A stretch of DNA of 64,000 nt, taken from assembly GCF_004349065.1 (NCBI RefSeq), contig NZ_SMKZ01000013.1, positions 62,001 to 126,000 on the forward strand, in the 5' to 3' direction. Below are positions 7,936 to 17,534 of this stretch, piece by piece. The first letter of the stretch is position 1; each line of letters starts with the position of its first letter. The stretch is from Jiangella asiatica. Lineage in GTDB: Bacteria; Actinomycetota; Actinomycetes; Jiangellales; Jiangellaceae. The position numbers were made by a program, and so were the translations under genes. The notes under the pieces were generated by a model that was given only the letters and a program-made list of their open reading frames with translations, did no database searches and had not been told where the DNA came from.

Positions 7936-9822
7936 ATGGCCCGGCCGCCCGACCAGTCGACCGACCAGCCGCCCACCACCGCCAGCCGCGCCCCGTACCA
8001 GGAGGCGGGCGCCACGCCGGACCCGGGCGAGACCCCCGACCTGCCGATGTCGGCCAAGGCGCGGCTGCTGTGGCGCTACGCCCGTCCGCACCGGGGCGTG
8101 CTGGCCGTCGGCATCCTGCTCGGCCTGCTGGGCACGGGCGCGGAGCTGGTGACGCCCATGGTCACCAAGAGCGTGCTCGACGGCCTGGAGGTGTCGGCGT
8201 CGCTGCGCGGGCCGGTCACGCTGCTGGCCGTACTGCTGGTGGCCGGCGCCGTCATCGGGCTGGTCCAGGCCATTCTGCTCGGCCAGCTCGCCGAGCGGAT
8301 CATCCTGGCCGCCCGCACCGGCATGGTCCGGCATCTGCTGCGCACCAAGGTCACCGAGCTGGGCAACCGCAGTCCCGGCGAGATGGTCACCCGGGTCACG
8401 TCCGACACGATGCTGATCCGCGAGGCCACCACGTCCAGCATCGTCAACGCCGTCAACGGCGTGGTCGGTCTGGTCGGCGCGCTGGTGTTCATGGCCTACC
8501 TCGACTGGGTCCTGCTGGGGACGACGCTGGGCGTCATCGTCGTGGTCGGGGTGCTGGCCGGCACGCTCATGCCGCGGCTGGCCAAGGCCCAGCAGCAGGC
8601 GCAGGAGGAGATCGGCGCCCTGGGCGGGCGGCTGGAGGGCGTGCTGCGGGCGCTGCGCACGGTCAAGGCCGCCCGCGCCGAGGACCGCGAGACCGACCGC
8701 ATCTCCGGCCACGCCCACCGGTCGGCGCAGAAGAGCATCCGCGCGGTCAAGATCGAGGCGTGGGCGTGGACGATCACCGGCGGCGGCATCAACCTCGCCG
8801 TCATGCTGATCCTCGGCCTCGGCGCCTACCGCGTCTCCACCGGCGACATGACGGTGACCGCGCTGGTCGCGTTCCTGCTCTACGCGTTCCAACTGATGAT
8901 GCCGGTGATGCTGCTGACGATGAGCCTGACGGCCATCCAGTCCGGCCTCGCGGCGGCAGCGCGCATCGCCGAGATCGACGGCCTGGCGGTGGAGTCCGAC
9001 CCGCCGGCGGCGGAGTCCCGGCCGGCCCTCAGCCCCGTGACGCCGGCCGGCGCCGCTCCGACCACACTCGAGCTGCGCGACGTCGTCTTCCGCTACTCCC
9101 CCGAGGCCGCCCCGGCGCTCGACGGTGTCACGCTCACCATCCCGCGGCACGGCCACACGGCCATCGTCGGACCGTCCGGCGCCGGCAAGACCACGGTCTT
9201 CTCGCTGCTGCTGAAGTTCCTGCAGCCCCAGCGCGGCGAGGTGCGGCTGGACGGCCGGCCGTTCCAGGACTGGACTCTCGGCGACCTGCGCGGCCGGATC
9301 GCCTACGTCGAGCAGGACACGCCGCTGGTCCCGGGCACCTTGCGCGAGAACCTCACCTACGCCGCGCCCGACGCCGGCGACGACGCCGTCTGGGCCGCCC
9401 TCGAGGTGGTCCGGCTCGCCGACCGCGTGCGTGTGCTGGAGCACGGCCTGGACAGCGAGGTCTCGCCCACCACCATGTCCGGCGGCGAGCGGCAGCGGGT
9501 CGCACTGGCCCGGGCCCTGGTCACCGACGCCGAGCTGCTCCTGCTCGACGAGGCCACCGCCCAGCTCGACGGGTTGAGCGAGGCGGCCGTGGCCGAGGGC
9601 ATCCGCCGTCAGGCCGAGAAGGGCGCCGTCGTCACCATCGCGCACCGGCTCTCCACGGTGGTCGACGCCGACCAGATCGTGCTCATGGAGGCCGGGCGCA
9701 TCCGCGCGGTGGGTACCCATGGCGAGCTGCTGGACAGCGACGAGCTCTACCGCGAGCTGGTCGCCGCCCTGCGCATCAACGTCGCCGCCGAGCCACCGGT
9801 CGAGGAGCCCAGCGCCGTCTGA
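7936..9822 (+). CDS. ABC exporter, fused permease-ATPase (multidrug/lipid type)
   Basis: A 628-residue half-transporter. The first ~340 residues carry six predicted membrane helices of the type-IV exporter fold; the rest is the nucleotide-binding domain with GPSGAGKTT (Walker A, about 413), MSGGERQR (signature, about 514) and LLLLDEATAQLD (Walker B, about 534). It should work as a homodimer exporting hydrophobic compounds. The start at 7936 is chosen because GAGGAG precedes it; the frame is open 63 bp upstream but that stretch covers the operator. The neighbouring TetR gene is the likely regulator. Confidence 0.92.
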   Translation: MARPPDQSTDQPPTTASRAPYQEAGATPDPGETPDLPMSAKARLLWRYARPHRGVLAVGILLGLLGTGAELVTPMVTKSVLDGLEVSASLRGPVTLLAVLLVAGAVIGLVQAILLGQLAERIILAARTGMVRHLLRTKVTELGNRSPGEMVTRVTSDTMLIREATTSSIVNAVNGVVGLVGALVFMAYLDWVLLGTTLGVIVVVGVLAGTLMPRLAKAQQQAQEEIGALGGRLEGVLRALRTVKAARAEDRETDRISGHAHRSAQKSIRAVKIEAWAWTITGGGINLAVMLILGLGAYRVSTGDMTVTALVAFLLYAFQLMMPVMLLTMSLTAIQSGLAAAARIAEIDGLAVESDPPAAESRPALSPVTPAGAAPTTLELRDVVFRYSPEAAPALDGVTLTIPRHGHTAIVGPSGAGKTTVFSLLLKFLQPQRGEVRLDGRPFQDWTLGDLRGRIAYVEQDTPLVPGTLRENLTYAAPDAGDDAVWAALEVVRLADRVRVLEHGLDSEVSPTTMSGGERQRVALARALVTDAELLLLDEATAQLDGLSEAAVAEGIRRQAEKGAVVTIAHRLSTVVDADQIVLMEAGRIRAVGTHGELLDSDELYRELVAALRINVAAEPPVEEPSAV

Positions 9823-9832
9823 ACAGCCACCC

Positions 9833-9865
9833 GATCATGGCCGACCCCGATGTCGGCTCGTGATC
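9833..9865. terminator. Hairpin of the GATCA family after the exporter gene
   Basis: GATCA and GCCGAC pair with GTCGGC and TGATC around a 5-base loop. It lies 11 bp after the exporter stop and probably acts as a terminator or mRNA 3' stabiliser. Related GATCA-ended palindromes occur at 17441-17524, 24074-24136, 25001-25058 and 29274-29328. Confidence 0.5.
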
Positions 9866-9959
9866 AACCTCTGCTTAGGCTCTGACTTCTCGGATATCCA
9901 CCAGCTTCACCCGTTGTCACCGATTCGTCACGACCCGTGACCGGAGCAGAGAGAACACC

Positions 9960-11246
9960 GTGACCCGACGACGCACACTCGCCGTTGCCGCCATCTCCTT
10001 TCTGACACTCGCAGTGCTCGGCGCGACCCCGTCGAGCGCCGGCACCGCCGCCGACTCCACCGCCGACTCCGGCTCCACCGACATCCCGGCCGACCCCGCG
10101 GACTCCACCGACCCCGAGGCCATGGATGCCGTCCGCGCCTTCCAGGACGCCTTCCCCGGCGTCAGCGACACAGAGGCGTGGCAGCGCATCAACGCCGAGG
10201 ACGAGCGGGTCGCCCTGATCGAGGAGCTGGCCGCGGAGTCGCCGGACACCTACGGGGGCGCCTGGTACGACGGCGCCACCGACACCCAGCACCTGCTGTC
10301 GACGACGCCCGACGCGGCCGCGGAGTTCACCGCCGCGGCGACGGACCGGGGCATCGACGTACGCACCCACGACGTCGACTACAGCCTCGCCACGTTGTTG
10401 GAGCAGCGCGACCAGGTCAACGCCGGCGAGCACCCCGACGTCCCGGCCGGCGCGAGCGCCGGCGTGGACATGCGCGAGAACCGCGTGGTGGTGGAGCTGC
10501 CGCTGCGGGCGCTGCGCGGCGTCCGCTCGGGCGAGGTGCAGCTGCCGGACATCATGGAAGCCGTCGCGCGGCGGAACGGCACCACCGGCCCTGAGGCGTG
10601 CGAGAGCCAGTTCGAGTGCCAGCGCCCGCTGCGCGCCGGGCTGGAGATCCGCCGCGGGAACGACAACTACTACTGCTCCAGCGGTTTCACCGCCAACTCC
10701 ACGACGAACAGCCACAAGTGGATGCTGACGGCGGCACACTGCGGGTCCACCGGCACGACGTTCAGCCACGACGGCCGCGCGATCGGGCCGATGCGCGGCC
10801 GGCACAACACCGGTGACGTGGACGCCGCGGCGATCCGGGTGGACAACGAGTACTGGTTGAACGCCACCTGGGGCTGGCTGTTCCACGAGAACGCGAACAA
10901 CATGCAGCTCCCGCTGGACGGGCGGATCACGTCGGAGTCCAGCATGCAGCCGGGACAGACGGTGTGCATCGCGGCACAGTCCAGCACCTCGGGCATCCGC
11001 TGCGGCGTGCTCGGCGACGTCAACGACTCCACGGCACGCAACATGGCCCGGGTGGACGAGATCGACACCTGCCCTGGCGACAGCGGCGGCGGCTGGTACC
11101 GCTACTCCAGCGGCACCCGCATCGCCTACGGCATCCACCACGGCGGCAAGATCCAGCCGTCCACCTGCCACGCCAACGACGTGTCGCTGTTCAGCACGTT
11201 GCCCGACATCACCGACCGCATGGGCCTGCGCGTGCACACCCGATAG
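9960..11246 (+). CDS. Secreted chymotrypsin-fold (S1) serine protease with propeptide
   Basis: 428 residues: a Sec signal peptide (1-27, ending near SSAG), a Ser/Thr/Asp-rich spacer, a long propeptide (about 40-200), and a trypsin-like domain. The triad is visible as His in MLTAAHCG (about 259), Asp in GDVDAAAI (about 287) and Ser in CPGDSGGGW (about 374). The layout resembles streptogrisin/alpha-lytic proteases, in which the propeptide is a folding chaperone. Starts at GTG. It stands alone between the exporter and the convergent mannosidase gene; nothing ties it to the inositol genes. Confidence 0.9.
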   Translation: MTRRRTLAVAAISFLTLAVLGATPSSAGTAADSTADSGSTDIPADPADSTDPEAMDAVRAFQDAFPGVSDTEAWQRINAEDERVALIEELAAESPDTYGGAWYDGATDTQHLLSTTPDAAAEFTAAATDRGIDVRTHDVDYSLATLLEQRDQVNAGEHPDVPAGASAGVDMRENRVVVELPLRALRGVRSGEVQLPDIMEAVARRNGTTGPEACESQFECQRPLRAGLEIRRGNDNYYCSSGFTANSTTNSHKWMLTAAHCGSTGTTFSHDGRAIGPMRGRHNTGDVDAAAIRVDNEYWLNATWGWLFHENANNMQLPLDGRITSESSMQPGQTVCIAAQSSTSGIRCGVLGDVNDSTARNMARVDEIDTCPGDSGGGWYRYSSGTRIAYGIHHGGKIQPSTCHANDVSLFSTLPDITDRMGLRVHTR

Positions 11247-11274
11247 GCAGCACAGGGGGCGCGCCCGCCCGCGG

Positions 11275-14004
11275 TCAGCTGAGCCGGACCGTGGCGATCT
11301 CCCAGGGGCCCAGCTCGACGTCGGCGCGCCCGCCGGTCACGGTCAGCGGCTCGAGCGGCCGGCCGAGCAGGTCGGTGCGCGTCGCCGTGGTGAACGAGCC
11401 GGCCACCATCGCCGTCGTCGGCGCGGCGGACATCGCGACCAGGCGCACCTCGATCTCGCCGTCGAGGCTGCGAATCGACGACGTCACCACGCCCGGTCCG
11501 CCGACCGAGATGCCCGCCGACGACGGTGGCAGCGCGCCGCCCGCGGTGGCCGAGCCCGGTGCCGTCAGCGGCTCGTGCCGGAACTCCTCGGCCAGCCGCG
11601 GCGCCCGGGACGGCCCCCAGCCGCCGGCGCGCGGCACCACCGCGAGCCTGGTCCGCACCGGCACGCCCAGGTACTGCGCGCCGGGCACCTCGAGCTCGGA
11701 CCCGGCGGGCTCGTCGCGCAGCGGGTGCAGGTTGACACTCATCCAGCCGACCGCGCGCAGCAGCGTGAGCGCCAGCTCACTGCCGTCGCCGGTCAGCTCG
11801 TACTCGGTGACGTGGTCCAGCAGCACGGTCGCGGCGCCCGCGGACACGAACGCCGAGGCCGGGAACGTGGGCAGCGGGTATTCGCCCCAGCCGCCCTCAG
11901 AGGTCAGCCCGCGCACTGTCACCGCGAACTGTCCGTCCGCGGCGGACTCGGTGGCCGACGCCGGCAACGGCACGTGCAGCCGCACCCGGTGGTCGCGTGC
12001 CGGGTTGACGAACGACACGTCCAGACGCATGAACGGCTCGCCGGTCCGCACCTCCACCAGCGTCGTGACCTCGACCGGCACTGTCGCCGCCGAGCGCACG
12101 TCGACGTCGTCGGACAGCGACTCCGGCCACTCGTAGCGCCGCACCACCCGCAGCATTCCGCGCAGCGGCCCGGACTCCACCACCGTCACCTCGACCGACG
12201 TCGGTGTGTCGACGACGACGTCGCCGGCCGGCGGGCCGAAGTTGTAGCTGTCGCCACGGTCGCCGCCGGACACCAGCCGGCCCACGCCCGTCAGGGTCGT
12301 GCCGTCCGGGCTGCTGACCTCCAGCGTGCCGTCGTCCGCGACCTCGACGCGGACGTCGCGCGAGGCCAGGACGCGATCGCCGGACACCGCGACGCCGCCC
12401 GCCGCATCGACGGCCTCCGCCCGGCCAGCCGCCTGCGACACCCGGACCGCCGTCTGGCCGGAAGCGTCCACCGGGACGGCGACGAGCACCCGGCGACGCT
12501 GCCGCGCCACCGTCCGGACCCGCCATTCCCCGGGCTCCGCCTCCGCCGCCTCGGCCAGCTCCGACCGCAGCGCCGCCAGGTCGAACTCCGGCGTCGACGG
12601 CACCTTCGCCACGGCGAAGTCCAGCGCACCCGGCGCGACGGTGTAGTCGTCGATCTGCTGGCCGAACAGCTCGCGGCCGTGGATGCGGCGCAGCACCTTG
12701 TCCAGGTCGGCGGCGGGCAGCTTCTCGTCCCCGAGCGTCGTCACCGAGCGTTCCAGCTCCTGCACCGGCACCGCGGCGCCACCGGCCACCACGGCCGTCG
12801 TCGGCGCGGACGGGTCCGGGGCGGCGACGTCCAGCTCGACCAGGACGGTGCGCGGCCACGGCACGGTGTTCACCACCAGGTGCGCGTCGGAGGGCACCGT
12901 CGCGGCCATCGACGCCAGGACGCTGGAGCGGACGGCCCGGCCGAGCTGGGCGGCCTCCGCGAGCCGGGCCGCCACCTGGTCGGCCGTCTCGTCGACGCCG
13001 CAGCCGGTGACGGAGTCGTGCGCGGTGGACTCGACGATGCGCCGCCAGGCCAGGCGGAAGAAGCGGGCCCGCTCCCCCGGCGTGGCCGTGTCGTACTGGG
13101 CCGCCAGTGCCTCCGCCTCGCCGACGACTCGCTCCGCCCGTGCCATCGCCTCCTTCAGGCCGACCCGGATGGAGATCACCCCGGGCAGGATGTTGCCGCG
13201 GGCGTGGCTGCGCAGCTCGCCGACCACCACCGGCAGCGCGGGGTCGTCGGGGCGGAACCGGGTGACGTACTCGCCGAGGCCGGCGACCGAGAGGCCCTGC
13301 CCGCCCGGCCCGCGCACCAGCTCCATGAGGTCCGGACGGGGCGCGGAGTGGTCGGTGCCCAGCATGCCCAGCACCGGGTCGTCGCCGTACCAGGACCGGG
13401 TCTCGTCGCGGTACGCCGCGGCCGCCTCGCCCAGCCGGTCGGGCAGCGCGAACACGCCCAGCGCGTTGCCGTAGCCGTCGAACAGGTACTCGACGCGCAC
13501 CGAGCTGCCGTCGGGTGCCTCCCAGCGCCATCCGTGGCTGGCCAGCGCACCGGGAGCGCCGCGCCACAGGCACGCGTGCCGGATGCCGGCCCGGGCCAGG
13601 ATCTGCGGCATCTGCGCGATGTGGCCGAACATGTCCGGCAGATAGCCCACCGGCATGGCCCCGCCGAGCGCCGTCGCACCCTGCCAACCCAGCTCCAGGT
13701 TGCGCACGATGGTCTCGCCGGAGCACAGGAACTCATCGAGGAGGACGAACCACGGCCCGACGCTCAGCTGCCCGTTCGCCACCAGGGCCGCCACCCGGGA
13801 CCGGTACTCCGGCCGCATCTCCAGATAGTCCTCGACCGCCGCGAACTGCCCGTCCAGCGTGAACCGGAACTCCGGGTCAGCCCCGGCCCGTGCGATGACG
13901 TCGTCGACGACGTCCACCAGCTTCAGCCGGAACACCTGGAACGGCTCGTACCACTCCCGGTCCCAGTGGGTGTGCGGCACCAGGACGATCTCGGGCTCGG
14001 TCAT
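11275..14004 (-). CDS. Alpha-mannosidase, GH38
   Basis: 909 residues. The N-terminal catalytic domain shows the GH38 hallmarks HTHWDREW (about 12-19) and PDMFGHIAQMP (about 140), which supply zinc ligands and the active site; the central three-helix bundle and the C-terminal beta-sandwich make up the rest, as in the bacterial MngB-like group. There is no signal peptide, so it acts on an imported oligosaccharide. It is the last gene of an operon with a Gfo/Idh/MocA oxidoreductase and an IolE-like isomerase, behind an IolR-like operator at 16201. That context suggests removal of mannose from an inositol conjugate, but N-glycan-derived mannosides are an equally simple substrate for the enzyme alone. 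Confidence 0.9.
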   Translation of the reverse strand: MTEPEIVLVPHTHWDREWYEPFQVFRLKLVDVVDDVIARAGADPEFRFTLDGQFAAVEDYLEMRPEYRSRVAALVANGQLSVGPWFVLLDEFLCSGETIVRNLELGWQGATALGGAMPVGYLPDMFGHIAQMPQILARAGIRHACLWRGAPGALASHGWRWEAPDGSSVRVEYLFDGYGNALGVFALPDRLGEAAAAYRDETRSWYGDDPVLGMLGTDHSAPRPDLMELVRGPGGQGLSVAGLGEYVTRFRPDDPALPVVVGELRSHARGNILPGVISIRVGLKEAMARAERVVGEAEALAAQYDTATPGERARFFRLAWRRIVESTAHDSVTGCGVDETADQVAARLAEAAQLGRAVRSSVLASMAATVPSDAHLVVNTVPWPRTVLVELDVAAPDPSAPTTAVVAGGAAVPVQELERSVTTLGDEKLPAADLDKVLRRIHGRELFGQQIDDYTVAPGALDFAVAKVPSTPEFDLAALRSELAEAAEAEPGEWRVRTVARQRRRVLVAVPVDASGQTAVRVSQAAGRAEAVDAAGGVAVSGDRVLASRDVRVEVADDGTLEVSSPDGTTLTGVGRLVSGGDRGDSYNFGPPAGDVVVDTPTSVEVTVVESGPLRGMLRVVRRYEWPESLSDDVDVRSAATVPVEVTTLVEVRTGEPFMRLDVSFVNPARDHRVRLHVPLPASATESAADGQFAVTVRGLTSEGGWGEYPLPTFPASAFVSAGAATVLLDHVTEYELTGDGSELALTLLRAVGWMSVNLHPLRDEPAGSELEVPGAQYLGVPVRTRLAVVPRAGGWGPSRAPRLAEEFRHEPLTAPGSATAGGALPPSSAGISVGGPGVVTSSIRSLDGEIEVRLVAMSAAPTTAMVAGSFTTATRTDLLGRPLEPLTVTGGRADVELGPWEIATVRLS

Positions 14005-14104
14005 GCCGTCGCCGCCTCTCCTGCCTCACCGCTCAAATGGTCGCGCTCCTCAGATCGCTCACTCCGCGGCGCGACCTCGTCCCTCGGCCCACCACTCCGC
14101 TCGC

Positions 14105-15244
14105 TCACCTCGTCGCCTCTCCGCTCAGCAGATCGCCGCCGGCCAGGGCGCGCAGGATCCGCTGGCTGGTGAGGATGTCCGCGCGTCCCTCGGCGACGCC
14201 GGCGCGCGGCCGCTCGCCCTTGGTGACCATGCGGTGGAACTCGACCAGCTCGTTCTCGAACGACTCGTCGGTGGAGACGAACGTGGAGCGGACGACGCCG
14301 GCCGGCACCGCGTGCTCCGGCGGCGCGACGACCTCCAGCGTCGTCGGGTTGTTGAGCACGTACGGCGTGCCGAACGTCAGCCGCAGCGAGCCGCGGGCGT
14401 GGTGCACCACCAGCGTCTCCTCGTAGGCCGGGTAGTTGGGGAGGTAGTGCCAGCTCATCCGTGCCCGCACGGCGCCGGGCAGCCAGCCCTCGACCTCAAC
14501 CGACGGCGGGAACGCGTCGTCGGGCCAGGCCCGTGCGCCGTCGACGCCGACCAGCCCGCCGAACAGGGCCCGCAGCAGCGACGTGTCGTGCACCAGGCTG
14601 CCGAGGACGATGTTCGCGTACAGGCCGCGCAGACGTTCCGGCGTGCCGGCCCCGATCGCGGCGTCGACCAGCCGCTCGGAGTCCTCCCGCAGCCGGTCCA
14701 ACGCGGCCGGGTCGATGTCGGCCGGGGCCGGGCGCAGGTTGGCGAAGTCCAGCTGCGACTCCCCGGTCGGGTGCAGCACGCACACCTCGGCCGCACGGAC
14801 CCCGTCCGCGTCAGCCAGCAGTTCCGCCGTCCGCCAGACCGCCTCGTCGTGCTCCTTCATGTACGCCAGCAGCAGCGCCGGCCGGCCCAGCGCGGCTTCG
14901 GCCTCGGCCAGCGCGTCCGCCTCCGCGAGGGTGAAGGCCAGCGGCTTCTCGCAGAAGACGGCGATGCCTCGGCTCAGCGCCCGCAGCGCCGCGTCGCCGT
15001 GCGAGCCGGAGGTCAACAGCACGACGCCGTCGACGTCGGCCTCGGCGAGCATGGTGTCGACCTCGCCGTAGCGCCGCTGCGCCGGCACGCCGTACTGCGC
15101 ACCGACCGCGTCGCGCAATGACGGCGACAGGTCGCAGACCGCGGCCAGCTCGAACAGGTCCCAGCGGCGCAGGATGAGGGGCAGGTGCACGGACTGCGCG
15201 ACGGCGCCGAGACCGGCGACGGCGATCCGCACCCGCGTGGTCAC
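14105..15244 (-). CDS. Gfo/Idh/MocA-family NAD(P)-dependent oxidoreductase
   Basis: 379 residues from a GTG that overlaps the stop of the upstream isomerase gene (GTGA, 15244-15241); an in-frame GTG at 15253 is the alternative. The Rossmann start IAVAGLGAVAQSVHLPL is visible at residues 6-22, and CEKPLAF (about 110) is the conserved EKP nucleotide/substrate site. Family members oxidise or reduce inositols, sugars and sugar acids. Placed between an IolE-like isomerase and a mannosidase and co-regulated with iolG, it may act on an inositol epimer or on a mannose-derived sugar. Confidence 0.85.
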   Translation of the reverse strand: MTTRVRIAVAGLGAVAQSVHLPLILRRWDLFELAAVCDLSPSLRDAVGAQYGVPAQRRYGEVDTMLAEADVDGVVLLTSGSHGDAALRALSRGIAVFCEKPLAFTLAEADALAEAEAALGRPALLLAYMKEHDEAVWRTAELLADADGVRAAEVCVLHPTGESQLDFANLRPAPADIDPAALDRLREDSERLVDAAIGAGTPERLRGLYANIVLGSLVHDTSLLRALFGGLVGVDGARAWPDDAFPPSVEVEGWLPGAVRARMSWHYLPNYPAYEETLVVHHARGSLRLTFGTPYVLNNPTTLEVVAPPEHAVPAGVVRSTFVSTDESFENELVEFHRMVTKGERPRAGVAEGRADILTSQRILRALAGGDLLSGEATR

Positions 15245-16143
15245 GGCAGCCACCGCCGCAACGCCTCGCGGTTGGCCCGCTGGTCCTCGACCACCCGGCC
15301 GGGCGAGTCGGACGGCGACGGCACGACGTCCTGCTCGACGACGAGCCAGCCGTCGAAGCCGCTGTCGCGCACCGCGTCCATGAAGCCCTCGACGTCGAGG
15401 TCACCGGCACCGAGCTCGACGAAGGCGCGGCGCTCCCAGACCGCGCGCATGCCGGCCTTCTCGCGCACCACTTGGTCCAGCACCTCGGTGCGGGCGTCTT
15501 TGAGGTGGAGGTGGTTGATCCGCCCACCCCAGCGCCGCCAGCCCTCGAGCGGGTCGCCGCCGCCGATGAGCAGGTGCCCGGTGTCGAACGTCAGCCCGAC
15601 GTCGGTGCGGGCCAGGAACTCGTCGATCTCGGCCGGCGTTTCGACATACGTGCACGCGTGGTGGTGGAAGGTCGGTTCCAGGCCGGCGTCGCGCACGAGC
15701 CGCGCCGCCGTGGCGACGTTCGCGGCCAGCCGGTCCCAGCCCTTCTCGTCCAGGCTGAGCCCGGGTGCCGCCCCGCCCGGGTTGGCCCGGCGGCGCTCGT
15801 CACCGGAGTCAGCCAGGGTCGGGAGCGGCGGACGGGCCGGGTCGATCTCGGCCGCCGCCACGAACACCTCCAGGGCGTCGTCGAGCATCGGCAGCGCCGC
15901 GGCGAACGCGTCGTCGTCGGTGAACGGCAGGTCCACCCAGCCGCCGGCCAGCGCCAGTCCGTACGTCGTCAGCCGGCGGCGCAGCTCTTCGCCTCGGCCC
16001 AGCCACCCGACCGGGCCGAGGTCCACGCCGTCGTACCCGAGGTCCCGCAGCGGCGCGAGGATCTCCTCCGGTTCCGGGAGCGGTTGGTCCGCTGTGAGCT
16101 CGAAGACGCCGAAGCTCACCGGCGCACCGGCAATTCCCCTCAT
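15241..16143 (-). CDS. TIM-barrel isomerase/dehydratase, IolE-like (inosose dehydratase candidate)
   Basis: 300 residues from the ATG at 16143, which follows GGGGTGG; the frame is open further upstream but without such a site. The N-terminal APVSFGVFELT is the strand-1 signature of the IolE/MocC side of the xylose-isomerase-like family. Metal-ligand regions FHHHACTY (about 180) and TFDTGHLLIGGGDP (about 207) are present. The main iol operon has no iolE, and this gene has the same operator sequence as iolG, so it is the best candidate for 2-keto-myo-inositol dehydratase. A second TIM-barrel gene at 31841 is the competing candidate. Confidence 0.75.
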   Translation of the reverse strand: MRGIAGAPVSFGVFELTADQPLPEPEEILAPLRDLGYDGVDLGPVGWLGRGEELRRRLTTYGLALAGGWVDLPFTDDDAFAAALPMLDDALEVFVAAAEIDPARPPLPTLADSGDERRRANPGGAAPGLSLDEKGWDRLAANVATAARLVRDAGLEPTFHHHACTYVETPAEIDEFLARTDVGLTFDTGHLLIGGGDPLEGWRRWGGRINHLHLKDARTEVLDQVVREKAGMRAVWERRAFVELGAGDLDVEGFMDAVRDSGFDGWLVVEQDVVPSPSDSPGRVVEDQRANREALRRWLP

Positions 16144-16200
16144 CGCCACCCCAATCCCATCCGTCCTCGAACCCGGGCCCGGGCGGGCCTCCGCCCGACT

Positions 16201-16217
16201 TTGTCCTGACAACAGTA
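16201..16217 (-). promoter_or_regulatory. IolR-type operator and -10 of the mannosidase operon
   Basis: TTGTCCTGACAA (16201-16212) matches KGWCHTRACA fully and is identical to the site before iolG. Read on the minus strand, the hexamer TACTGT (16212-16217) is a fair -10 and shares one base with the operator; CGGACA 18 bp upstream is a possible -35. Position 58 bp before the isomerase start fits repression. Confidence 0.65.
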
Positions 16218-16369
16218 CGTACGGTCAGGCTGCCGTGTCCGGCCGGGTCCAGAAAGCGGACGACCCGGCCGGCAGACCCGGCGGTGGATACCGTGGGGCA
16301 GGTCCTTTATCACGAAAACACGCATCTGAACACTGGTCCCGGGAATCTTCCCCGGAGCTCACACGTTGT

Positions 16370-16382
16370 GAACGTATGTTCG
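16370..16382. promoter_or_regulatory. LexA-type SOS box before the sigma-factor gene
   Basis: GAACGTATGTTCG fits the actinobacterial SOS-box form GAAC-N4-GTTC, with the R-N-R-Y centre seen in strong boxes. It lies 56 bp before the sigma-factor start and 227 bp before the divergent isomerase gene. A one-site match of this length can occur by chance. Confidence 0.45.
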
Positions 16383-16437
16383 CTGATCGTGCGGGTACGG
16401 TCCGGACACTGACTCGACCTCGAGGGGGACACGACTG

Positions 16438-17421
16438 ATGGCAGCTGCACCCAAGGCCGGTAGGGCGGGTTCGCCGCGGCGCAGGCAGGCACGCACCGAG
16501 GGTGAGCCTGACCTGGTCGGGCGGTACCTGGCACAGCTGGGTTCCACCCCGCTGCTCACCGCGGCCGAAGAGGTCGAGCTGGCCAAGCGGATCGAGGCCG
16601 GCGTCTACGCCGAGCAACTCTTGGCCGGCGCCGTGCCCTCCAAGCGCAGGCTCACCGGTAAGCACCGCGCGGAGCTGGAGACCCTGGTCCGCGACGGGGA
16701 GCGCGCCCGCGACCACATGATCCGTGCCAACCTGCGACTGGTCGTGTCGGTCGCGCGCAAGCTGTCCGGCCGCGGCCTACCGTTCCTCGACGTCATCCAG
16801 GAGGGCAACCTGGGGCTCATCCGCGCGGTCGAGAAGTTCGACTACGCCAAGGGCTTCAAGTTCTCCACCTACGCCACCTGGTGGATCCGCCAGGCCATCC
16901 AGCGCGGACTGGCCGAGCAGACACGCACGGTGCGGCTCCCCGTCCACGTGTCCGAGACGGTCGCCAAGCTGCACCGCATCGACCGCGACCTGCAGCGCCT
17001 GCTGGGCCGCGACCCGACGGTCGAGGAGGTCGCCGAGGAGGCAGGGATTGCGGTCGAGAAGGTCGTCGAGCTGCGCCGGGTCGCCCGCGACCCCCTCAGC
17101 CTCGACACCCCCATCGGCGACGACGGCGAGTCGAGCATCGGCGAGCTGATCGAGGACGACGACGCCGTCCAGGCCAGCGACCTGGTCGAGCGCCGGGCGC
17201 TGAGCGAGCAGCTGCGCACCGTCCTCGACTCCCTGCCCACCCGCGAGGCGAAGATCATCGGGATGCGCTACGGCCTGGTCGACGGGCACGAGCACACCCT
17301 GCAGGACGTCGCCGACGAGGTCGGCGTCTCCCGCGAGCGGGTGCGCCAGCTGGAGAAGCACGCGCTCATGCTGCTGCGCGACCCGCGCCGCAACGAGTCC
17401 TTGATGGCCTGGGCCAGCTGA
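16438..17421 (+). CDS. Group 2 (primary-like) sigma-70 factor
   Basis: 327 residues covering regions 1.2 ([24 protein letters not shown] cut short here, about 22-45), 2 ([16 protein letters not shown] and [16 protein letters not shown], about 98-135, with the [10 protein letters not shown] -10 recognition helix), 3 and 4 ([16 protein letters not shown], about 287-302, the -35 HTH). There is no region 1.1, as in SigB/HrdD-type alternatives to the housekeeping factor. A possible LexA box sits upstream. It separates the mannosidase and iol operons and has no obvious link to either. Confidence 0.9.
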   Translation: MAAAPKAGRAGSPRRRQARTEGEPDLVGRYLAQLGSTPLLTAAEEVELAKRIEAGVYAEQLLAGAVPSKRRLTGKHRAELETLVRDGERARDHMIRANLRLVVSVARKLSGRGLPFLDVIQEGNLGLIRAVEKFDYAKGFKFSTYATWWIRQAIQRGLAEQTRTVRLPVHVSETVAKLHRIDRDLQRLLGRDPTVEEVAEEAGIAVEKVVELRRVARDPLSLDTPIGDDGESSIGELIEDDDAVQASDLVERRALSEQLRTVLDSLPTREAKIIGMRYGLVDGHEHTLQDVADEVGVSRERVRQLEKHALMLLRDPRRNESLMAWAS

Positions 17422-17440
17422 CCCGAGCCCTTCCGCCGCC

Positions 17441-17524
17441 CCTCGCACGTTGATCATGGAGCAGGTCAGCTCCCCGAACGCCGGGATGCTGGCCGACTCC
17501 GTGATCAACCGGGGTTGTGCGAGG
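17441..17524. terminator. Long hairpin between the convergent sigma and iol-transport genes
   Basis: CCTCGCAC plus GTTGATCA (17441-17456) pair with TGATCAAC and GTGCGAGG (17502-17524). It lies between two convergent stop codons (17421 and 17535), so it is well placed as a bidirectional terminator. Confidence 0.5.
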
Positions 17525-17534
17525 CGCCAAGGGG

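Noticed and set aside
7840-9720. 626-codon minus-strand frame across the ABC exporter
   Set aside because: The exporter has all ABC motifs on the plus strand; the antisense product is low-complexity Gly/Gln/His-rich.
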